A stretch of 64,000 bases of DNA, taken from Microbacterium imperiale. Its GTDB lineage: Bacteria; Actinomycetota; Actinomycetes; Actinomycetales; Microbacteriaceae. The notes below the pieces were generated by a model that was given only the letters and a program-made list of their open reading frames with translations, made no database searches and was not told the DNA's origin. Position 1 is the stretch's first letter; each line of letters begins with the position of its first letter. Location: assembly GCF_017876655.1 (NCBI RefSeq), contig NZ_JAGIOK010000001.1, forward strand, positions 1,426,001 through 1,490,000, in the 5' to 3' direction. The position numbers and the translations under genes were made by a program. This document shows, piece by piece, positions 52,627-61,767 of this stretch.

Positions 52627-53001
52627 TTAGCGCGCCTTCTTCTTGCCGGCGACGGTGCGCTTGGGACCCTTGCGCGTGCGCGCGTTGGTCTTGGTGCGCT
52701 GACCGCGCACGGGCAGGCCACGGCGGTGGCGCAGGCCCTCGTAGGAACCGATCTCGACCTTGCGGCGGATGTCGGCGGCGACCTCGCGGCGCAGGTCACC
52801 CTCCACCTTGTAGTTGCCCTCGATGTAGTCGCGGAGCGCGACGAGCTGGTCGTCGCTGAGGTCCTTGACGCGGATGTTCTCGTCGATCTCCGTCGCGGCG
52901 AGGATCTCGTTCGAGCGGGTACGGCCCACGCCGTAGATGTACGTGAGGGCGATCACCACGCGCTTGTCGCGCGGGATGTCAACGCCGGCAAGACGTGCCA
53001 T
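52627..53001 (-). CDS. rpsM: 30S ribosomal protein S13
   Basis: 124 residues: [39 protein letters not shown] and [20 protein letters not shown] with a basic tail. Binds the head of the 30S subunit and contacts P-site tRNA and L5. AGGAGA ribosome site six bases before the ATG. Confidence 0.98.
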   Translation of the reverse strand: MARLAGVDIPRDKRVVIALTYIYGVGRTRSNEILAATEIDENIRVKDLSDDQLVALRDYIEGNYKVEGDLRREVAADIRRKVEIGSYEGLRHRRGLPVRGQRTKTNARTRKGPKRTVAGKKKAR

Positions 53002-53108
53002 GCGGTTCTCCTAGGAGTAATCGAAGGTGTGGAGCAGGATCGGTGCCCGGGCCTTCGTCCCGAGGTGTCCCCCGCCGGCGGGCCGGTGGGTTCTGATCTG
53101 CCTGAAGT

Positions 53109-53151
53109 GTGTTGAGTTGTGGTTGCCGGATGCCGCGTGGCGCGGCATCCG
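53109..53151 (-). repeat. Intergenic element B: GGATGCC hairpin plus AACTCAACAC, between rpmJ and rpsM
   Basis: A perfect 11-base-pair stem (53127-53151; arms CGGATGCCGCG, loop of three) one base after the rpmJ stop, then AACTCAACAC (53109-53118) in the rpsM leader. Counterpart of the element at 52124-52181. Confidence 0.7.
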
Positions 53152-53152
53152 A

Positions 53153-53269
53153 TCAGCCCTGGCGCTGCTTGTGACGCGGGTTCGACTTGCAGATGACCAT
53201 GACGCGACCGTGGCGACGGATGACCTTGCAGTGGTCGCAGATGGGCTTGACGGAGGGGTTGACCTTCAT
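53153..53269 (-). CDS. rpmJ: 50S ribosomal protein L36
   Basis: 38 residues: [38 protein letters not shown]. The zinc-binding Cys-x2-Cys...Cys...His set is complete, so this is the zinc-containing (C+) form. Usual place between infA and rpsM. Confidence 0.97.
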   Translation of the reverse strand: MKVNPSVKPICDHCKVIRRHGRVMVICKSNPRHKQRQG

Positions 53270-53333
53270 GATGTTCCTGATTCGCTGTCTTCGCCGACGA
53301 GCCGGGGCCCGGGGCGTTACTTCTCGACCGGTC

Positions 53334-53555
53334 TCAGCGGTAGCGGTAGACGATGCGCCCGCGGGTGAGGTCGTAGGGGCTGAGCTCCACGACGACGCGG
53401 TCTTCGGGGATGATGCGGATGTAGTTCTGCCGCATCTTTCCGGAGATCGTGGCGAGGACCTTGTGTCCGTTGCTCAGCTCGACGCGGAACATCGCGTTCG
53501 GCAGAGCCTCGGAGATCACGCCCTCGATCTCGATGACACCGTCTTTCTTGGCCAT
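53334..53555 (-). CDS. infA: Translation initiation factor IF-1
   Basis: 73 residues, an OB-fold protein that blocks the A site during initiation: [60 protein letters not shown], and RGRIVYRYR. The ATG at 53555 gives the standard length, although the frame is open further upstream. First gene of the alpha operon. Confidence 0.98.
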   Translation of the reverse strand: MAKKDGVIEIEGVISEALPNAMFRVELSNGHKVLATISGKMRQNYIRIIPEDRVVVELSPYDLTRGRIVYRYR

Positions 53556-53573
53556 ACGCTCGCTTACAGTTGT

Positions 53574-53591
53574 GCAGACCGGTCGGTCTGC
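53574..53591 (-). promoter_or_regulatory. Hairpin in the infA leader
   Basis: Inverted repeat GCAGACCG-GT-CGGTCTGC about 20 bases before the infA start, followed on the transcript by ACAACTG. The word CTGCACAACTG also follows a hairpin in the rplE-rpsH gap (around 60050). May influence message stability or translation. Confidence 0.45.
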
Positions 53592-53645
53592 GTTGGATGG
53601 GATTTTCGGTGACACGCCAATGACGGCGCAACGCACCAAAGAGCA

Positions 53646-53674
53646 AGCATACGCGCTACCGCACGCCCCGGCAA
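53646..53674 (-). promoter_or_regulatory. Promoter of the infA-rplQ operon
   Basis: On the minus strand -35 TTGCCG (53674-53669), 17-base spacer, -10 TATGCT (53651-53646). The leader to infA would be about 84 bases. This is the best sigma70-type promoter seen in the ribosomal region and lies in the gap after the DsbA-like gene. Confidence 0.7.
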
Positions 53675-53733
53675 CTCCGGGGATCTCCCCCGGCGCGTCG
53701 CCTCTCCCGAGACGCGCGCCGCGGGCGTCCCGC

Positions 53734-54420
53734 TCAGTCGAAGAGCGTCGCGAACGAGCCCTGCGCCGGGATCGCGCTGTTGGAGATGACCTCGCCGTTG
53801 ATCGCGAGCGTCGGCGTTCCGATGCCGCTCGACCCGGGCTGGACGGGCGTCTCCTTCGTCATCGCGGCGACATACGACGCGTACGTGCGGTCCGCGACGC
53901 ACGAGTCGATACCGGTCACCCCGACGTCCGACGCGATCTGCAGGATCTGCTCATCGCTCAGGCCCGGCGACTGCTCGGCCGGCTGCTGCTCGAACATCGC
54001 CTGCATGAAGGGCACCGCGGCGTCGGGATCGGCCTCGGCGACGCAGTACATCGCGTTCGCCGAGCGGGTCGAGAACTCGGTGCCCTGCGAGAAGCGGTCG
54101 AGGATCGAGACCGGGTGGATCTTGAGGGTGATCGTGCCGTCCTCGACCAGGTCGAGGATCTCGGGGCCGTAGGTCGTCTCGAACTGGCCGCAGATCGGGC
54201 ACATGAAGTCGAGGTACGTGTCGAGCGTCTGCGAGCCGTCGCCGACGACGATCGCCCCGGTCTCCTGCTCGATGCCCGAGCCGGTCGGCGGCGTGCCGGG
54301 ATCGGTCGCGCTGTTGTTCATCCAGACGACCAGACCGATGATGAGCGCCACCACGACGACCACGGCCGTCGACACCCAGATCGCGAACCAGTTGGTCTTG
54401 CCCGTCGCAGCAGTCGCCAT
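53734..54420 (-). CDS. Membrane-anchored DsbA-like thioredoxin-fold protein
   Basis: 228 residues: a short cytoplasmic start, one helix ([20 protein letters not shown]) and an outer thioredoxin-like domain with the redox motif Cys-Pro-Ile-Cys in [11 protein letters not shown] and the cis-Pro segment [15 protein letters not shown] further Cys pair ([17 protein letters not shown]) is typical of actinobacterial DsbA-like proteins. It probably makes disulfides in exported proteins. It starts 11 bases after map, with GAGGAGAG upstream, so it is the last cistron of the secY-adk-map transcript and fits a secretion-linked role. Confidence 0.9.
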   Translation of the reverse strand: MATAATGKTNWFAIWVSTAVVVVVALIIGLVVWMNNSATDPGTPPTGSGIEQETGAIVVGDGSQTLDTYLDFMCPICGQFETTYGPEILDLVEDGTITLKIHPVSILDRFSQGTEFSTRSANAMYCVAEADPDAAVPFMQAMFEQQPAEQSPGLSDEQILQIASDVGVTGIDSCVADRTYASYVAAMTKETPVQPGSSGIGTPTLAINGEVISNSAIPAQGSFATLFD

Positions 54421-54431
54421 CACTTCTCTCC

Positions 54432-55265
54432 TCAGCCGATCTCCGTCGGGACGATTCCATAGGGAGCGAGCCCCGCGGCGCCACCGTCGGGGGCCGTGAG
54501 TACCCAGATGCCCCCATCATGCACGGCGACGCTATGTTCCCAGTGAGAGCCGTCCGTGCCGTCGACGGTCGACACCGTCCAGTCGTCGTCCTCGACGAAC
54601 GTCGCCTCCGACCCCGCGACGACCATCGGCTCGATGGCGAGCACGAGTCCGGGCTTGACCTCGGGCCCGAGGTCGGCGACGCGGTAGTTGAACACCGACG
54701 GCGCCTCGTGCATCTTGCGGCCGATTCCGTGCCCGACGTAGTGGCGCAGGATGCCGTAGTCCTCGCCGGACGCCTCGATCGACGTCTGGATCGCGTCGCC
54801 GATCTCGGCGATGTGGCGGGCGTTCGCGAGCGCCGCGATCCCCGCCCACAGCGACTGCTCGGTGGCCTGCGACAGCCGCTCCCGCGCGGCGACGAGCTCG
54901 GGGCGCGACGGGTCCGGAAGGACGATCGTGAACGCCGAGTCACCGTTCCAGCCGCGGTACTGCGCTCCGGCGTCGATCGAGAGGATGTCGCCCGGCTCGA
55001 GCGGACGGTCGTTCGGGATGCCGTGCACGACCTGCTCGTTCACCGACGCGCACACGGTGTGGCGGTATCCGCGCACGAGCTGGAAGTTCGACTCGGCGCC
55101 CCGCGAGCGGATCACCTCGGCGGCGACGGCATCCAGCTCGAGTGTCGTCACACCGGGGGCGACGCGCTCGCGCACCGCCTGCAGCGCCGCGGCCGTGATG
55201 AGGCCGGGCTCGACCATCGACCGCAGCTGCGCGGGCGACTTGTAGATGGAGCGGCGGCCGATCAC
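54432..55265 (-). CDS. map: Methionine aminopeptidase, type I
   Basis: 277 residues. Removes N-terminal Met from new proteins. The five metal ligands are visible in order: DAGAQYRGWNGDSAFT (two Asp), VGHGIGRKMHEAP (His), AIEPMVV (Glu) and the final HWEHSVAV (Glu). The GTG start overlaps the adk stop (GTGA). Confidence 0.96.
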   Translation of the reverse strand: MIGRRSIYKSPAQLRSMVEPGLITAAALQAVRERVAPGVTTLELDAVAAEVIRSRGAESNFQLVRGYRHTVCASVNEQVVHGIPNDRPLEPGDILSIDAGAQYRGWNGDSAFTIVLPDPSRPELVAARERLSQATEQSLWAGIAALANARHIAEIGDAIQTSIEASGEDYGILRHYVGHGIGRKMHEAPSVFNYRVADLGPEVKPGLVLAIEPMVVAGSEATFVEDDDWTVSTVDGTDGSHWEHSVAVHDGGIWVLTAPDGGAAGLAPYGIVPTEIG

Positions 55266-55849
55266 GCGGTGATGCCGCGGGCCGCCAGCGCCGCCGTGAT
55301 GCGTTCGGTGATCTCGTCGAGCGAGCCCACGCCGTCGATCTGGTCGACGATGCCCCGCTCGCGGAAGACGTCGAGGATCGGCGCCGTCTCGTTCTCGTAG
55401 ATCGCGAGCCGCTTGGCGATGGACTCCTCGTTGTCGTCCGCGCGCCCCTGCTCGGCGGCGCGCTTGGACAGCCGGGCGATCGACTCGTCGCGCGGGACGA
55501 CCAGCTCGATGACGCCGGTGAGCTCCTCACCGCGTGCCTGGAGGAACGCGTCGAGGTCGCCGACCTGGGCGAGGTTGCGCGGGTAGCCGTCGAGCAGGAA
55601 TCCGCCGGCGGCGTCTGCCTGCTCGAGGCGGTCGCGCACGATCGCGCTCGTCAGCTCATCGGGCACGAGGTCGCCCCCGGCGATGATCGCCTGCACCTGC
55701 TGGCCGAGCTCGGTGCCCTGCTTCACGTTGGCGCGGAACACGTCGCCGGTCGAGACGGCGGGGATGCCCAGCGCCTCGGCGATGCGGATGCCCTGAGTGC
55801 CCTTGCCGGACCCCTGGGGGCCGACGATCAACAGACGTGCAGCCGTCAT
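55262..55849 (-). CDS. adk: Adenylate kinase (short, lidless type)
   Basis: 195 residues. P-loop GPQGSGKGTQGIRIAEALGI, AMP-binding STGDVFRANVKQGTELG and LLDGYPRNLAQVGDLDAFL. The LID segment is short, lacking the four-Cys zinc lid of long forms, as usual in actinobacteria. ATGA overlap with secY. Confidence 0.97.
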   Translation of the reverse strand: MTAARLLIVGPQGSGKGTQGIRIAEALGIPAVSTGDVFRANVKQGTELGQQVQAIIAGGDLVPDELTSAIVRDRLEQADAAGGFLLDGYPRNLAQVGDLDAFLQARGEELTGVIELVVPRDESIARLSKRAAEQGRADDNEESIAKRLAIYENETAPILDVFRERGIVDQIDGVGSLDEITERITAALAARGITA

Positions 55850-57171
55850 CGCAGCAGCCCTTCGTAGTGGCGCTGCTGGAGCTGCGCATCGATCTGCTTC
55901 ACGGTCTCGAGGCCGACACCCACGATGATGAGGATGGACGCCCCGCCGAACGGGAAGTTCTGGTTGGCGCCGACCGTCGCGAGGGCGATGAGCGGCAGCA
56001 GCGCGATCAGACCGAGGTAGATGGACCCGGGAGCGGTGATGCGGGTCAGCACGTAGTCGAGGTACTCCGCCGTCGGGCGTCCCGCACGGATGCCGGGGAT
56101 GAAGCCGCCGTACTTCTTCATGTTGTCGGCGACGTCGACCGGGTTGAACGTGATGGCGACGTAGAAGTACGTGAAGCCGATGATCAGCAGGAAGTAGACC
56201 GCCATGTAGAACGGGCTGTCACCGGTGGTGAAGTACTGCTGGATCCAGGCGACCCAGCCGGGCACGTTGCCATCGGCATCCGGGGTCTGGTTGAACTGCG
56301 CGACGAGCGCGGGGATGTACAGCAGCGACGAGGCGAAGATGACGGGCACGACGCCGGCCATGTTGACCTTGATCGGGATGTAGGTGTTGGTGCCGCCGTA
56401 CGTGCGCCGGCCCACCATGCGCTTGGCGTACTGGACGGGGATGCGTCGCTGCGACTGCTCGACGAACACCACGAGCGCCACGACGGCGATGCCGACGGCC
56501 AGGACGAGGAGGAAGATCTCGAAGCCGCGGGCGATCGCGATCGACCACAGCGCGGCGGGGAAGGTCGCCGCGATCGAGGTGAAGATGAGGATCGACATGC
56601 CGTTGCCGACACCGCGCTCGGTGACGAGCTCGGCGAACCACATGATGAGGCCGGTGCCGGCGGTCATCGTGATGATCATCAGCAGCTGCGCGTACCACGC
56701 CTCGGACGTCAGCAGCTGCTCGCACTCGGGCACCCCGGCCACGGGGATCAGCTGGCCCGAGCGGGCGACCGTGACGAGGGTCGTGGACTGCAGCAGCGCC
56801 AGCGCGATCGTCAGGTAGCGCGTGTACTGCGTGAGCTTCGCCTGACCCGACTGGCCCTCTTTGTAGAGGGTCTCGAAGTGCGGGATGACCACGCGCAGCA
56901 GCTGCACGATGATCGTCGCGGTGATGTACGGCATCACGCCGAGCGCGAAGATCGACAGCTGCAGCAGGGCGCCGCCCGAGAACAGGTTCACGAGCGAGAG
57001 CAGGCCCTGCGCGGTGCCGCTCTGACCGAGGCAGCTCTGCACGTTCGGGAAGTTCACGAACGGCGTCGGCACGTGCGCGCCCAGGCGATAGATGGCGATG
57101 ATCGCCAGGGTGAAGCCGATCTTCCGCCGGAGATCCGGGGTGCGGAAGACCCGCGCAATGGCGCTGAACAA
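55846..57171 (-). CDS. secY: Preprotein translocase subunit SecY
   Basis: 441 residues, ten helices, the channel of the Sec translocon. Blocks: FRTPDLRRKIGFTLAIIAIY, FSGGALLQLSIFALGVMPYI (plug region), and TFYFYVAITFNPVDVADNMK-type loop in TYFYVAITFNPVDVADNMKK. The likely start is TTG at 57171 (MFSAIARVFRTPDLRRK), seven bases after GGGAGG; upstream codons add an unconserved tail. secY, adk and map overlap by four bases each. Confidence 0.96.
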   Translation of the reverse strand: MFSAIARVFRTPDLRRKIGFTLAIIAIYRLGAHVPTPFVNFPNVQSCLGQSGTAQGLLSLVNLFSGGALLQLSIFALGVMPYITATIIVQLLRVVIPHFETLYKEGQSGQAKLTQYTRYLTIALALLQSTTLVTVARSGQLIPVAGVPECEQLLTSEAWYAQLLMIITMTAGTGLIMWFAELVTERGVGNGMSILIFTSIAATFPAALWSIAIARGFEIFLLVLAVGIAVVALVVFVEQSQRRIPVQYAKRMVGRRTYGGTNTYIPIKVNMAGVVPVIFASSLLYIPALVAQFNQTPDADGNVPGWVAWIQQYFTTGDSPFYMAVYFLLIIGFTYFYVAITFNPVDVADNMKKYGGFIPGIRAGRPTAEYLDYVLTRITAPGSIYLGLIALLPLIALATVGANQNFPFGGASILIIVGVGLETVKQIDAQLQQRHYEGLLR

Positions 57172-57224
57172 GTGGATTCCTCCCAGGGGATGGGCGGCGT
57201 CTCGGGACGACACCGTCAACCAGG

Positions 57225-57230
57225 GTATCC
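57225..57230 (-). promoter_or_regulatory. Possible -10 element (TACCCT) for secY
   Basis: Between the rplO-secY hairpin and the secY start the minus strand reads GGGATACCCTGG, which could serve as a -10 with a weak -35. If real it gives secY-adk-map its own transcript. Confidence 0.3.
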
Positions 57231-57265
57231 CAGCGCGTTCACAGACGCGCCCCGGGATACGACGA

Positions 57266-57297
57266 AGCGAGGGCCGGAGCGAACTCCGGCCCTCGCT
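57266..57297 (-). terminator. Perfect hairpin between rplO and secY
   Basis: A 14-base-pair perfect stem (AGCGAGGGCCGGAG) with a four-base CGAA-class loop, six bases after the rplO stop. No T-run. Would end or attenuate the spc-operon transcript before secY. Confidence 0.75.
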
Positions 57298-57303
57298 GGC
57301 GCA

Positions 57304-57795
57304 TTACTTGATGGAACCGCCGGCTGCGACGATCTTCTGCTCGGCAGAACCCGAGACCTTGTCGACCGACACGTTCAGAGCCACCGAGATGTCGCCGGTG
57401 CCGAGCACCTTGACCTTCTCGTTCTTGCGAACGGCACCCTTGGCGACGAGGTCGCCGATCGTGACGTCGCCACCCTGCGGGTACAGCTCCGCGAGCTTGT
57501 CCAGGTTCACGACCTGGTACTCGACGCGGAACGGGTTCTTGAACCCGCGCAGCTTCGGCGTGCGCATGTGGAGCGGCATCTGGCCACCCTCGAAGCCCGC
57601 CTTGACCTGGTAGCGGGCCTTCTGGCCCTTGGTTCCGCGGCCCGCGGTCTTACCCTTCGAGCCCTCACCGCGACCGACACGGGTCTTCGCGGTGTTGGAC
57701 CCGGGGACGGGACGCAGGTGGTGCACCTTCAGCACACCGGGGCGGGCGGCCGTGGTCTCGGCCTTCGCCTTCTTGTCGTCCTTCTTCTCAGCCAT
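57304..57795 (-). CDS. rplO: 50S ribosomal protein L15
   Basis: 163 residues with a Lys-rich start before [20 protein letters not shown], then [20 protein letters not shown] and [20 protein letters not shown]. Overlaps the rpmD stop by one base. Late-assembly 50S protein. Confidence 0.97.
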   Translation of the reverse strand: MAEKKDDKKAKAETTAARPGVLKVHHLRPVPGSNTAKTRVGRGEGSKGKTAGRGTKGQKARYQVKAGFEGGQMPLHMRTPKLRGFKNPFRVEYQVVNLDKLAELYPQGGDVTIGDLVAKGAVRKNEKVKVLGTGDISVALNVSVDKVSGSAEQKIVAAGGSIK

Positions 57796-57980
57796 CAGTC
57801 GATCTCCTCAACCTTCACGAGGTGCGCGACGGTCTTGACGTAACCGCGCGTCTGCGCGTCGTCGGGGCGGACGACCGAGTCGCCGATCCGCTTGAGACCC
57901 AGCGAACGCAGCGTGTCACGCTGGTTCTGCTTCTCGCTCACCTTGGACTTGACCTGGGTGACCTTCAGTCGAGCGGCCAT
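57795..57980 (-). CDS. rpmD: 50S ribosomal protein L30
   Basis: 61 residues: [40 protein letters not shown], and a short [11 protein letters not shown] end. The ATG at 57980 is set by the family's start and by one-base overlap with rpsE. Confidence 0.97.
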   Translation of the reverse strand: MAARLKVTQVKSKVSEKQNQRDTLRSLGLKRIGDSVVRPDDAQTRGYVKTVAHLVKVEEID

Positions 57981-58678
57981 CAGGCACCTACCTTCTGTGC
58001 AGCGTTCGCCTCGGCCTCGGCACGCACGAGACGAGCCGGTGCGACCTGGTCGAAGTCCAGGCCACGGCGTGCGGCGACCGCACGGGGCTCCTCGAGCTGC
58101 TTCAGCGCCTCGACGGTCGCGTGCACGATGTTGATCGTGTTCGACGAGCCGAGCGACTTCGACAGGACGTCGTGGATACCGGCGCACTCGAGCACGGCGC
58201 GGACCGGACCACCGGCGATAACACCGGTACCGGCGGCAGCCGGACGCAGGAGCACGACACCAGCGGCGGCCTCACCCTGCACGGGGTGCGGGATGGTCGA
58301 GCCGGTGCGGGGAACGCGGAAGAAGTTGCGCTTGGCCTCTTCGACGCCCTTCGAGATGGCCAGGGGCACCTCGCGGGCCTTGCCGTAGCCGACACCCACG
58401 AGACCGTTGCCGTCGCCGACGACGACGAGCGCCGTGAAGCTGAAGCGACGACCACCCTTGACGACCTTCGACACGCGGTTGATCGTGACGACGCGCTCCA
58501 GGAACTGGCTCTTGTCGGCGTCGCGCGAACCGCGGTCGCGGTTGTTGTTGCGCTCACGGCTGCCGCGACGGGGCTCGCGGGCCTCGCGCTCGACGGGAGC
58601 GGTGGCCGCAGCCTGCTCGGTCGTAGCCTGTTCGGTCACAGGGTTCTCTCCGTTGTTGTTGGTCACTGCATCGCTCAC
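57980..58678 (-). CDS. rpsE: 30S ribosomal protein S5 with an N-terminal extension
   Basis: 232 residues. The S5 core starts near residue 55 ([20 protein letters not shown]) and includes [20 protein letters not shown] and [20 protein letters not shown]. The first 54 residues are a Glu/Ala then Arg/Asn-rich tail ([24 protein letters not shown]), longer than in most bacteria. GTG start with GTGA overlap on rplR. S5 acts in decoding accuracy and mRNA unwinding. Confidence 0.97.
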   Translation of the reverse strand: MSDAVTNNNGENPVTEQATTEQAAATAPVEREAREPRRGSRERNNNRDRGSRDADKSQFLERVVTINRVSKVVKGGRRFSFTALVVVGDGNGLVGVGYGKAREVPLAISKGVEEAKRNFFRVPRTGSTIPHPVQGEAAAGVVLLRPAAAGTGVIAGGPVRAVLECAGIHDVLSKSLGSSNTINIVHATVEALKQLEEPRAVAARRGLDFDQVAPARLVRAEAEANAAQKVGA

Positions 58679-59034
58679 AGGTTCAGACCTCCCTCGCGAG
58701 CGCCGTCGGCGATCGCTGCGACACGGCCCGCGTAGCGGTTGCCACCGCGGTCGAACACGACGTCGGCGACGCCGGCGGCCTTGGCGCGCTCGGCGACGAG
58801 CTCGCCGACCTTGCGAGCCTTGGCGGTCTTGTCACCGTCGAACGTGCGCAGGTCGGCCTCGAGGGTCGACGCCGAAGCGACCGTGTGGCCCTTGGCGTCG
58901 TCGACGAGCTGCACGAAGACGTGGCGGGCCGAGCGGGTCACGACCAGGCGCGGCCGCGACTCGGTGCCCACGATCTTCTTGCGAAGGCGGGCGTGGCGAC
59001 GCGCACGCGCGTCGGACTTGCTCTTCAGAGCCAT
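58675..59034 (-). CDS. rplR: 50S ribosomal protein L18
   Basis: 119 residues: [40 protein letters not shown], and the [20 protein letters not shown] block. Binds 5S rRNA. Two bases separate it from rplF. Confidence 0.98.
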   Translation of the reverse strand: MALKSKSDARARRHARLRKKIVGTESRPRLVVTRSARHVFVQLVDDAKGHTVASASTLEADLRTFDGDKTAKARKVGELVAERAKAAGVADVVFDRGGNRYAGRVAAIADGAREGGLNL

Positions 59035-59036
59035 GC

Positions 59037-59573
59037 TTACTTACCAGCCTTTCCGGCCTTGCGGCGGACGACCTCGCCCGCGTATCGCACGCCCTTGCCC
59101 TTGTACGGCTCGGGCTTGCGGATCTTGCGGATGTTGGCCGCGGTCTCGCCGACCGCCTGCTTGTCGATGCCGCTGACCGTGAGCTTGTTGTTGCCCTCGA
59201 CGGTCAGGGTGATGCCGGCGGGCGCGTCGACGGTCACGGGGTGCGAGAAGCCGAGAGCGAACTCGACGGACGAGCCCTTCTGAGCCACGCGGTAACCGGT
59301 GCCGACGACCTCGAGGCCCTTGGAGTAGCCCTGGGTCACGCCGATGATGTTGTTGTTGATCAGGGTGCGGGTCAGGCCGTGCAGGGCACGCGACTCGCGC
59401 TCGTCGTCCGGACGGGTGACGAGAACCTGGTTCTCCTCGACCTTGGCCTCGATGGGCTTGGCGACGGTCAGTCGCAGCTCGCCCTTCGGGCCCGTGACGA
59501 CGACGTCCTGGCCGGTGACCTCGACGGTCACACCGGCAGGGATGTCAATGGGAAGACGTCCAATACGCGACAT
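59037..59573 (-). CDS. rplF: 50S ribosomal protein L6
   Basis: 178 residues: [50 protein letters not shown], and the final [19 protein letters not shown]. The ATG at 59573 gives the standard start; upstream frame is not part of the gene. Confidence 0.98.
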   Translation of the reverse strand: MSRIGRLPIDIPAGVTVEVTGQDVVVTGPKGELRLTVAKPIEAKVEENQVLVTRPDDERESRALHGLTRTLINNNIIGVTQGYSKGLEVVGTGYRVAQKGSSVEFALGFSHPVTVDAPAGITLTVEGNNKLTVSGIDKQAVGETAANIRKIRKPEPYKGKGVRYAGEVVRRKAGKAGK

Positions 59574-59577
59574 CAGA

Positions 59578-59976
59578 TCACCACACGTAGGCGAGGACTT
59601 CCCCGCCGACGCCCTTCGACTCGGCCTGGCGGTCCGTGAGGAGGCCAGAGGAGGTGGACAGGATCGCGACACCCAGGCCACCGAGGACCGTGGGCAGCTC
59701 GGTCGACTTCGCGTAGACGCGGAGACCGGGCTTGGAGACGCGCTTGATGCCGGCGATCGACCGCTCGCGGTTCGGGCCGTACTTCAGGGTCATCGTGAGG
59801 GTCTGGCCGACGCGGGCGTCGGTGACCTCCCAGCCGGAGATGTAGCCCTCCTGCTGGAGGATCTCGGCGATGTGGGTCTTGAGCTTGGAGCTCGGCAGCG
59901 ACACGGAGTCGTGGTGCGCCGAGTTCGCGTTGCGCAGACGGGTCAGCATATCTGCGACCGGGTCTGTCATCGTCAT
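59578..59976 (-). CDS. rpsH: 30S ribosomal protein S8
   Basis: 132 residues: [40 protein letters not shown], and [25 protein letters not shown] precedes the ATG at 59976. The 133 bases upstream, where rpsN normally lies, hold no gene. S8 binds 16S rRNA and, in E. coli, represses the spc operon. Confidence 0.98.
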   Translation of the reverse strand: MTMTDPVADMLTRLRNANSAHHDSVSLPSSKLKTHIAEILQQEGYISGWEVTDARVGQTLTMTLKYGPNRERSIAGIKRVSKPGLRVYAKSTELPTVLGGLGVAILSTSSGLLTDRQAESKGVGGEVLAYVW

Positions 59977-60109
59977 AGGTTTTATCCTTCGATCATGAGG
60001 TTTCGGATGCCGTTACACGACAGCCGACCTTCGATGAATGTCCATATTCAGTTGTGCAGTCGTTCGGCCCCGGAGCACGCCCCGAGGCCGAACGATCGAT
60101 TGTACCGGA
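59977..60109 (-). other. rplE-rpsH gap without rpsN; contains a hairpin
   Basis: 133 bases with no reading frame for S14 (needs about 186 bases for the zinc form). A stem with arms TCGTTCGGCC/GGCCGAACGA (60060-60095, partly extended inward) follows the rplE stop by 14 bases; then CTGCACAACTG, shared with the infA leader. The hairpin may be a site of attenuation or RNA processing. Confidence 0.65.
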
Positions 60110-60700
60110 TTACGCCTGAGCGTCGGTCGACGTGAACGGGAAGCCCAGCTGACGCAGCAGCGAGCGACCCTCGTCATCCGTCTTCGCCGTGGTGACGATC
60201 GTGATGTCGAAACCACGGACGCGGTCGATGCGGTCCTGGTTGATCTCGTGGAAGACCGCCTGCTCCTGCAGACCGAACGTGTAGTTGCCGTGGCCGTCGA
60301 ACTGCTTGGGCGACAGACCGCGGAAGTCGCGGATGCGGGGCAGCGCGAGGTTCACGAGACGGTCGATGAACTCCCACGCACGGTCACCGCGGAGGGTGAC
60401 GTGCGCGCCGATGGCCTGACCCTCGCGCAGCTTGAACTGAGCGATGGACTTGCGGGCCTTCGTGACGATGGGCTTCTGACCGGTGATCTTGGTCAGGTCG
60501 TCCACGGCGCCGTCGATCACCTTGCTGTCGCGAGCTGCCTCGCCGACACCGGTGTTCACGACGACCTTCACGAGACCGGGGATCTGCATGACGTTGGCGT
60601 AGCCGAACTCGTCCTGCAGAGCCTTCTTGATCTCGCTCTGGTACTTCTGCTTCAGGCGGGGCTGGATCTTGCCAGCCGCCGCGGCAGTGGTGCTGCTCAT
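60110..60700 (-). CDS. rplE: 50S ribosomal protein L5
   Basis: 196 residues: [60 protein letters not shown] and [20 protein letters not shown]. Contacts 5S rRNA and, at the subunit interface, S13. Usually followed by rpsN, which is missing here. Confidence 0.98.
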   Translation of the reverse strand: MSSTTAAAAGKIQPRLKQKYQSEIKKALQDEFGYANVMQIPGLVKVVVNTGVGEAARDSKVIDGAVDDLTKITGQKPIVTKARKSIAQFKLREGQAIGAHVTLRGDRAWEFIDRLVNLALPRIRDFRGLSPKQFDGHGNYTFGLQEQAVFHEINQDRIDRVRGFDITIVTTAKTDDEGRSLLRQLGFPFTSTDAQA

Positions 60701-60702
60701 AT

Positions 60703-61062
60703 TCAGAGGTCCTTGCCGCTCTTCTTCGCGTAACGCACGCGGACGGTGCGCTTCACGCCGTCCTTCGTCTTCTCCTCGACGCGGTGACCGACACGGGTCG
60801 GCTTCTTCGTCTCGGGGTCCACGAGCTGGACGTTCGAGATGTGGATGGGAGCCTCGAGGGTCTCGATGCCGCCCGTCTTGGTGCCGCGCTGGGTCTGGCC
60901 GACACGGCTGTGCTTGGTGACGTAGTTGACACCTTCGACGATGACGCGGTTCTGCTCGACGAGGACCTCGAGGACCTTGCCCTGCTTGCCGCGGTCGCCG
61001 CCACGCTCGGGCTTCGCGCCCGTGATGACCTGAACCAGGTCACCCTTCTTGATGTTCGCCAT
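60703..61062 (-). CDS. rplX: 50S ribosomal protein L24
   Basis: 119 residues with the KOW motif near the start ([20 protein letters not shown]), [20 protein letters not shown] and [20 protein letters not shown]. Assembly initiator of the 50S subunit. Confidence 0.98.
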   Translation of the reverse strand: MANIKKGDLVQVITGAKPERGGDRGKQGKVLEVLVEQNRVIVEGVNYVTKHSRVGQTQRGTKTGGIETLEAPIHISNVQLVDPETKKPTRVGHRVEEKTKDGVKRTVRVRYAKKSGKDL

Positions 61063-61064
61063 GA

Positions 61065-61433
61065 TCAGATGACCTCCGGGGCCAGCGAGACGATCTTCAT
61101 GAACTTCTTGTCGCGAAGCTCACGGCCGACCGGTCCGAAGATGCGGGTGCCGCGGGGCTCCCCGTCGTTCTTCAGGATGACGGCGGCGTTCTCGTCGAAC
61201 TTGATGTACGAGCCGTCGGGACGGCGCGTCTGCTTGACGGTGCGGACGATGACGGCCTTGACGACATCGCCCTTCTTGACGTTGCCGCCCGGGATCGCGT
61301 CCTTGACGGTCGCCACGATGATGTCGCCCAGTCCGGCGTACCGACGGCTGGAGCCGCCGAGCACGCGGATGGTGAGCAGCTCCTTGGCGCCGGTGTTGTC
61401 GGCGACCTTGAGGCGGGATTCGGTCTGAATCAT
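61065..61433 (-). CDS. rplN: 50S ribosomal protein L14
   Basis: 122 residues: [40 protein letters not shown] and [20 protein letters not shown]. Standard length and place after rpsQ. Confidence 0.99.
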   Translation of the reverse strand: MIQTESRLKVADNTGAKELLTIRVLGGSSRRYAGLGDIIVATVKDAIPGGNVKKGDVVKAVIVRTVKQTRRPDGSYIKFDENAAVILKNDGEPRGTRIFGPVGRELRDKKFMKIVSLAPEVI

Positions 61434-61437
61434 GAGA

Positions 61438-61767
61438 TCACTTCGCCTTCTCGAGGACCTCGACCAGACGCCAGCGCTTGGTGGCGCTCAGCGGGCGAGT
61501 CTCGTTGATGAGGACGAGGTCGCCGATGCCGGCGGTGTTGGCCTCGTCGTGGGCCTTGACCTTCGAGGTGCGCCGGATGACCTTGCCGTAGAGCGGGTGC
61601 TTCACGCGGTCCTCGACCTCGACGACGATCGTCTTGTCCATCTTGTCGCTCACGACGTACCCACGACGGGCCTTGCGGTAACCGCGGGCCTGCGGGTCGC
61701 GGACGTCGTGCTCGCTGTGCTCGTGGCCCTCGGCGACAGCCTCAGCGGCGTTCTTGTCGGTAGCCAT
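61438..61767 (-). CDS. rpsQ: 30S ribosomal protein S17 with a short N-terminal extension
   Basis: 109 residues. The core ([60 protein letters not shown]) is preceded by about 33 residues rich in His, Glu and Asp ([10 protein letters not shown]). Overlaps the rpmC stop by one base. Confidence 0.97.
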   Translation of the reverse strand: MATDKNAAEAVAEGHEHSEHDVRDPQARGYRKARRGYVVSDKMDKTIVVEVEDRVKHPLYGKVIRRTSKVKAHDEANTAGIGDLVLINETRPLSATKRWRLVEVLEKAK

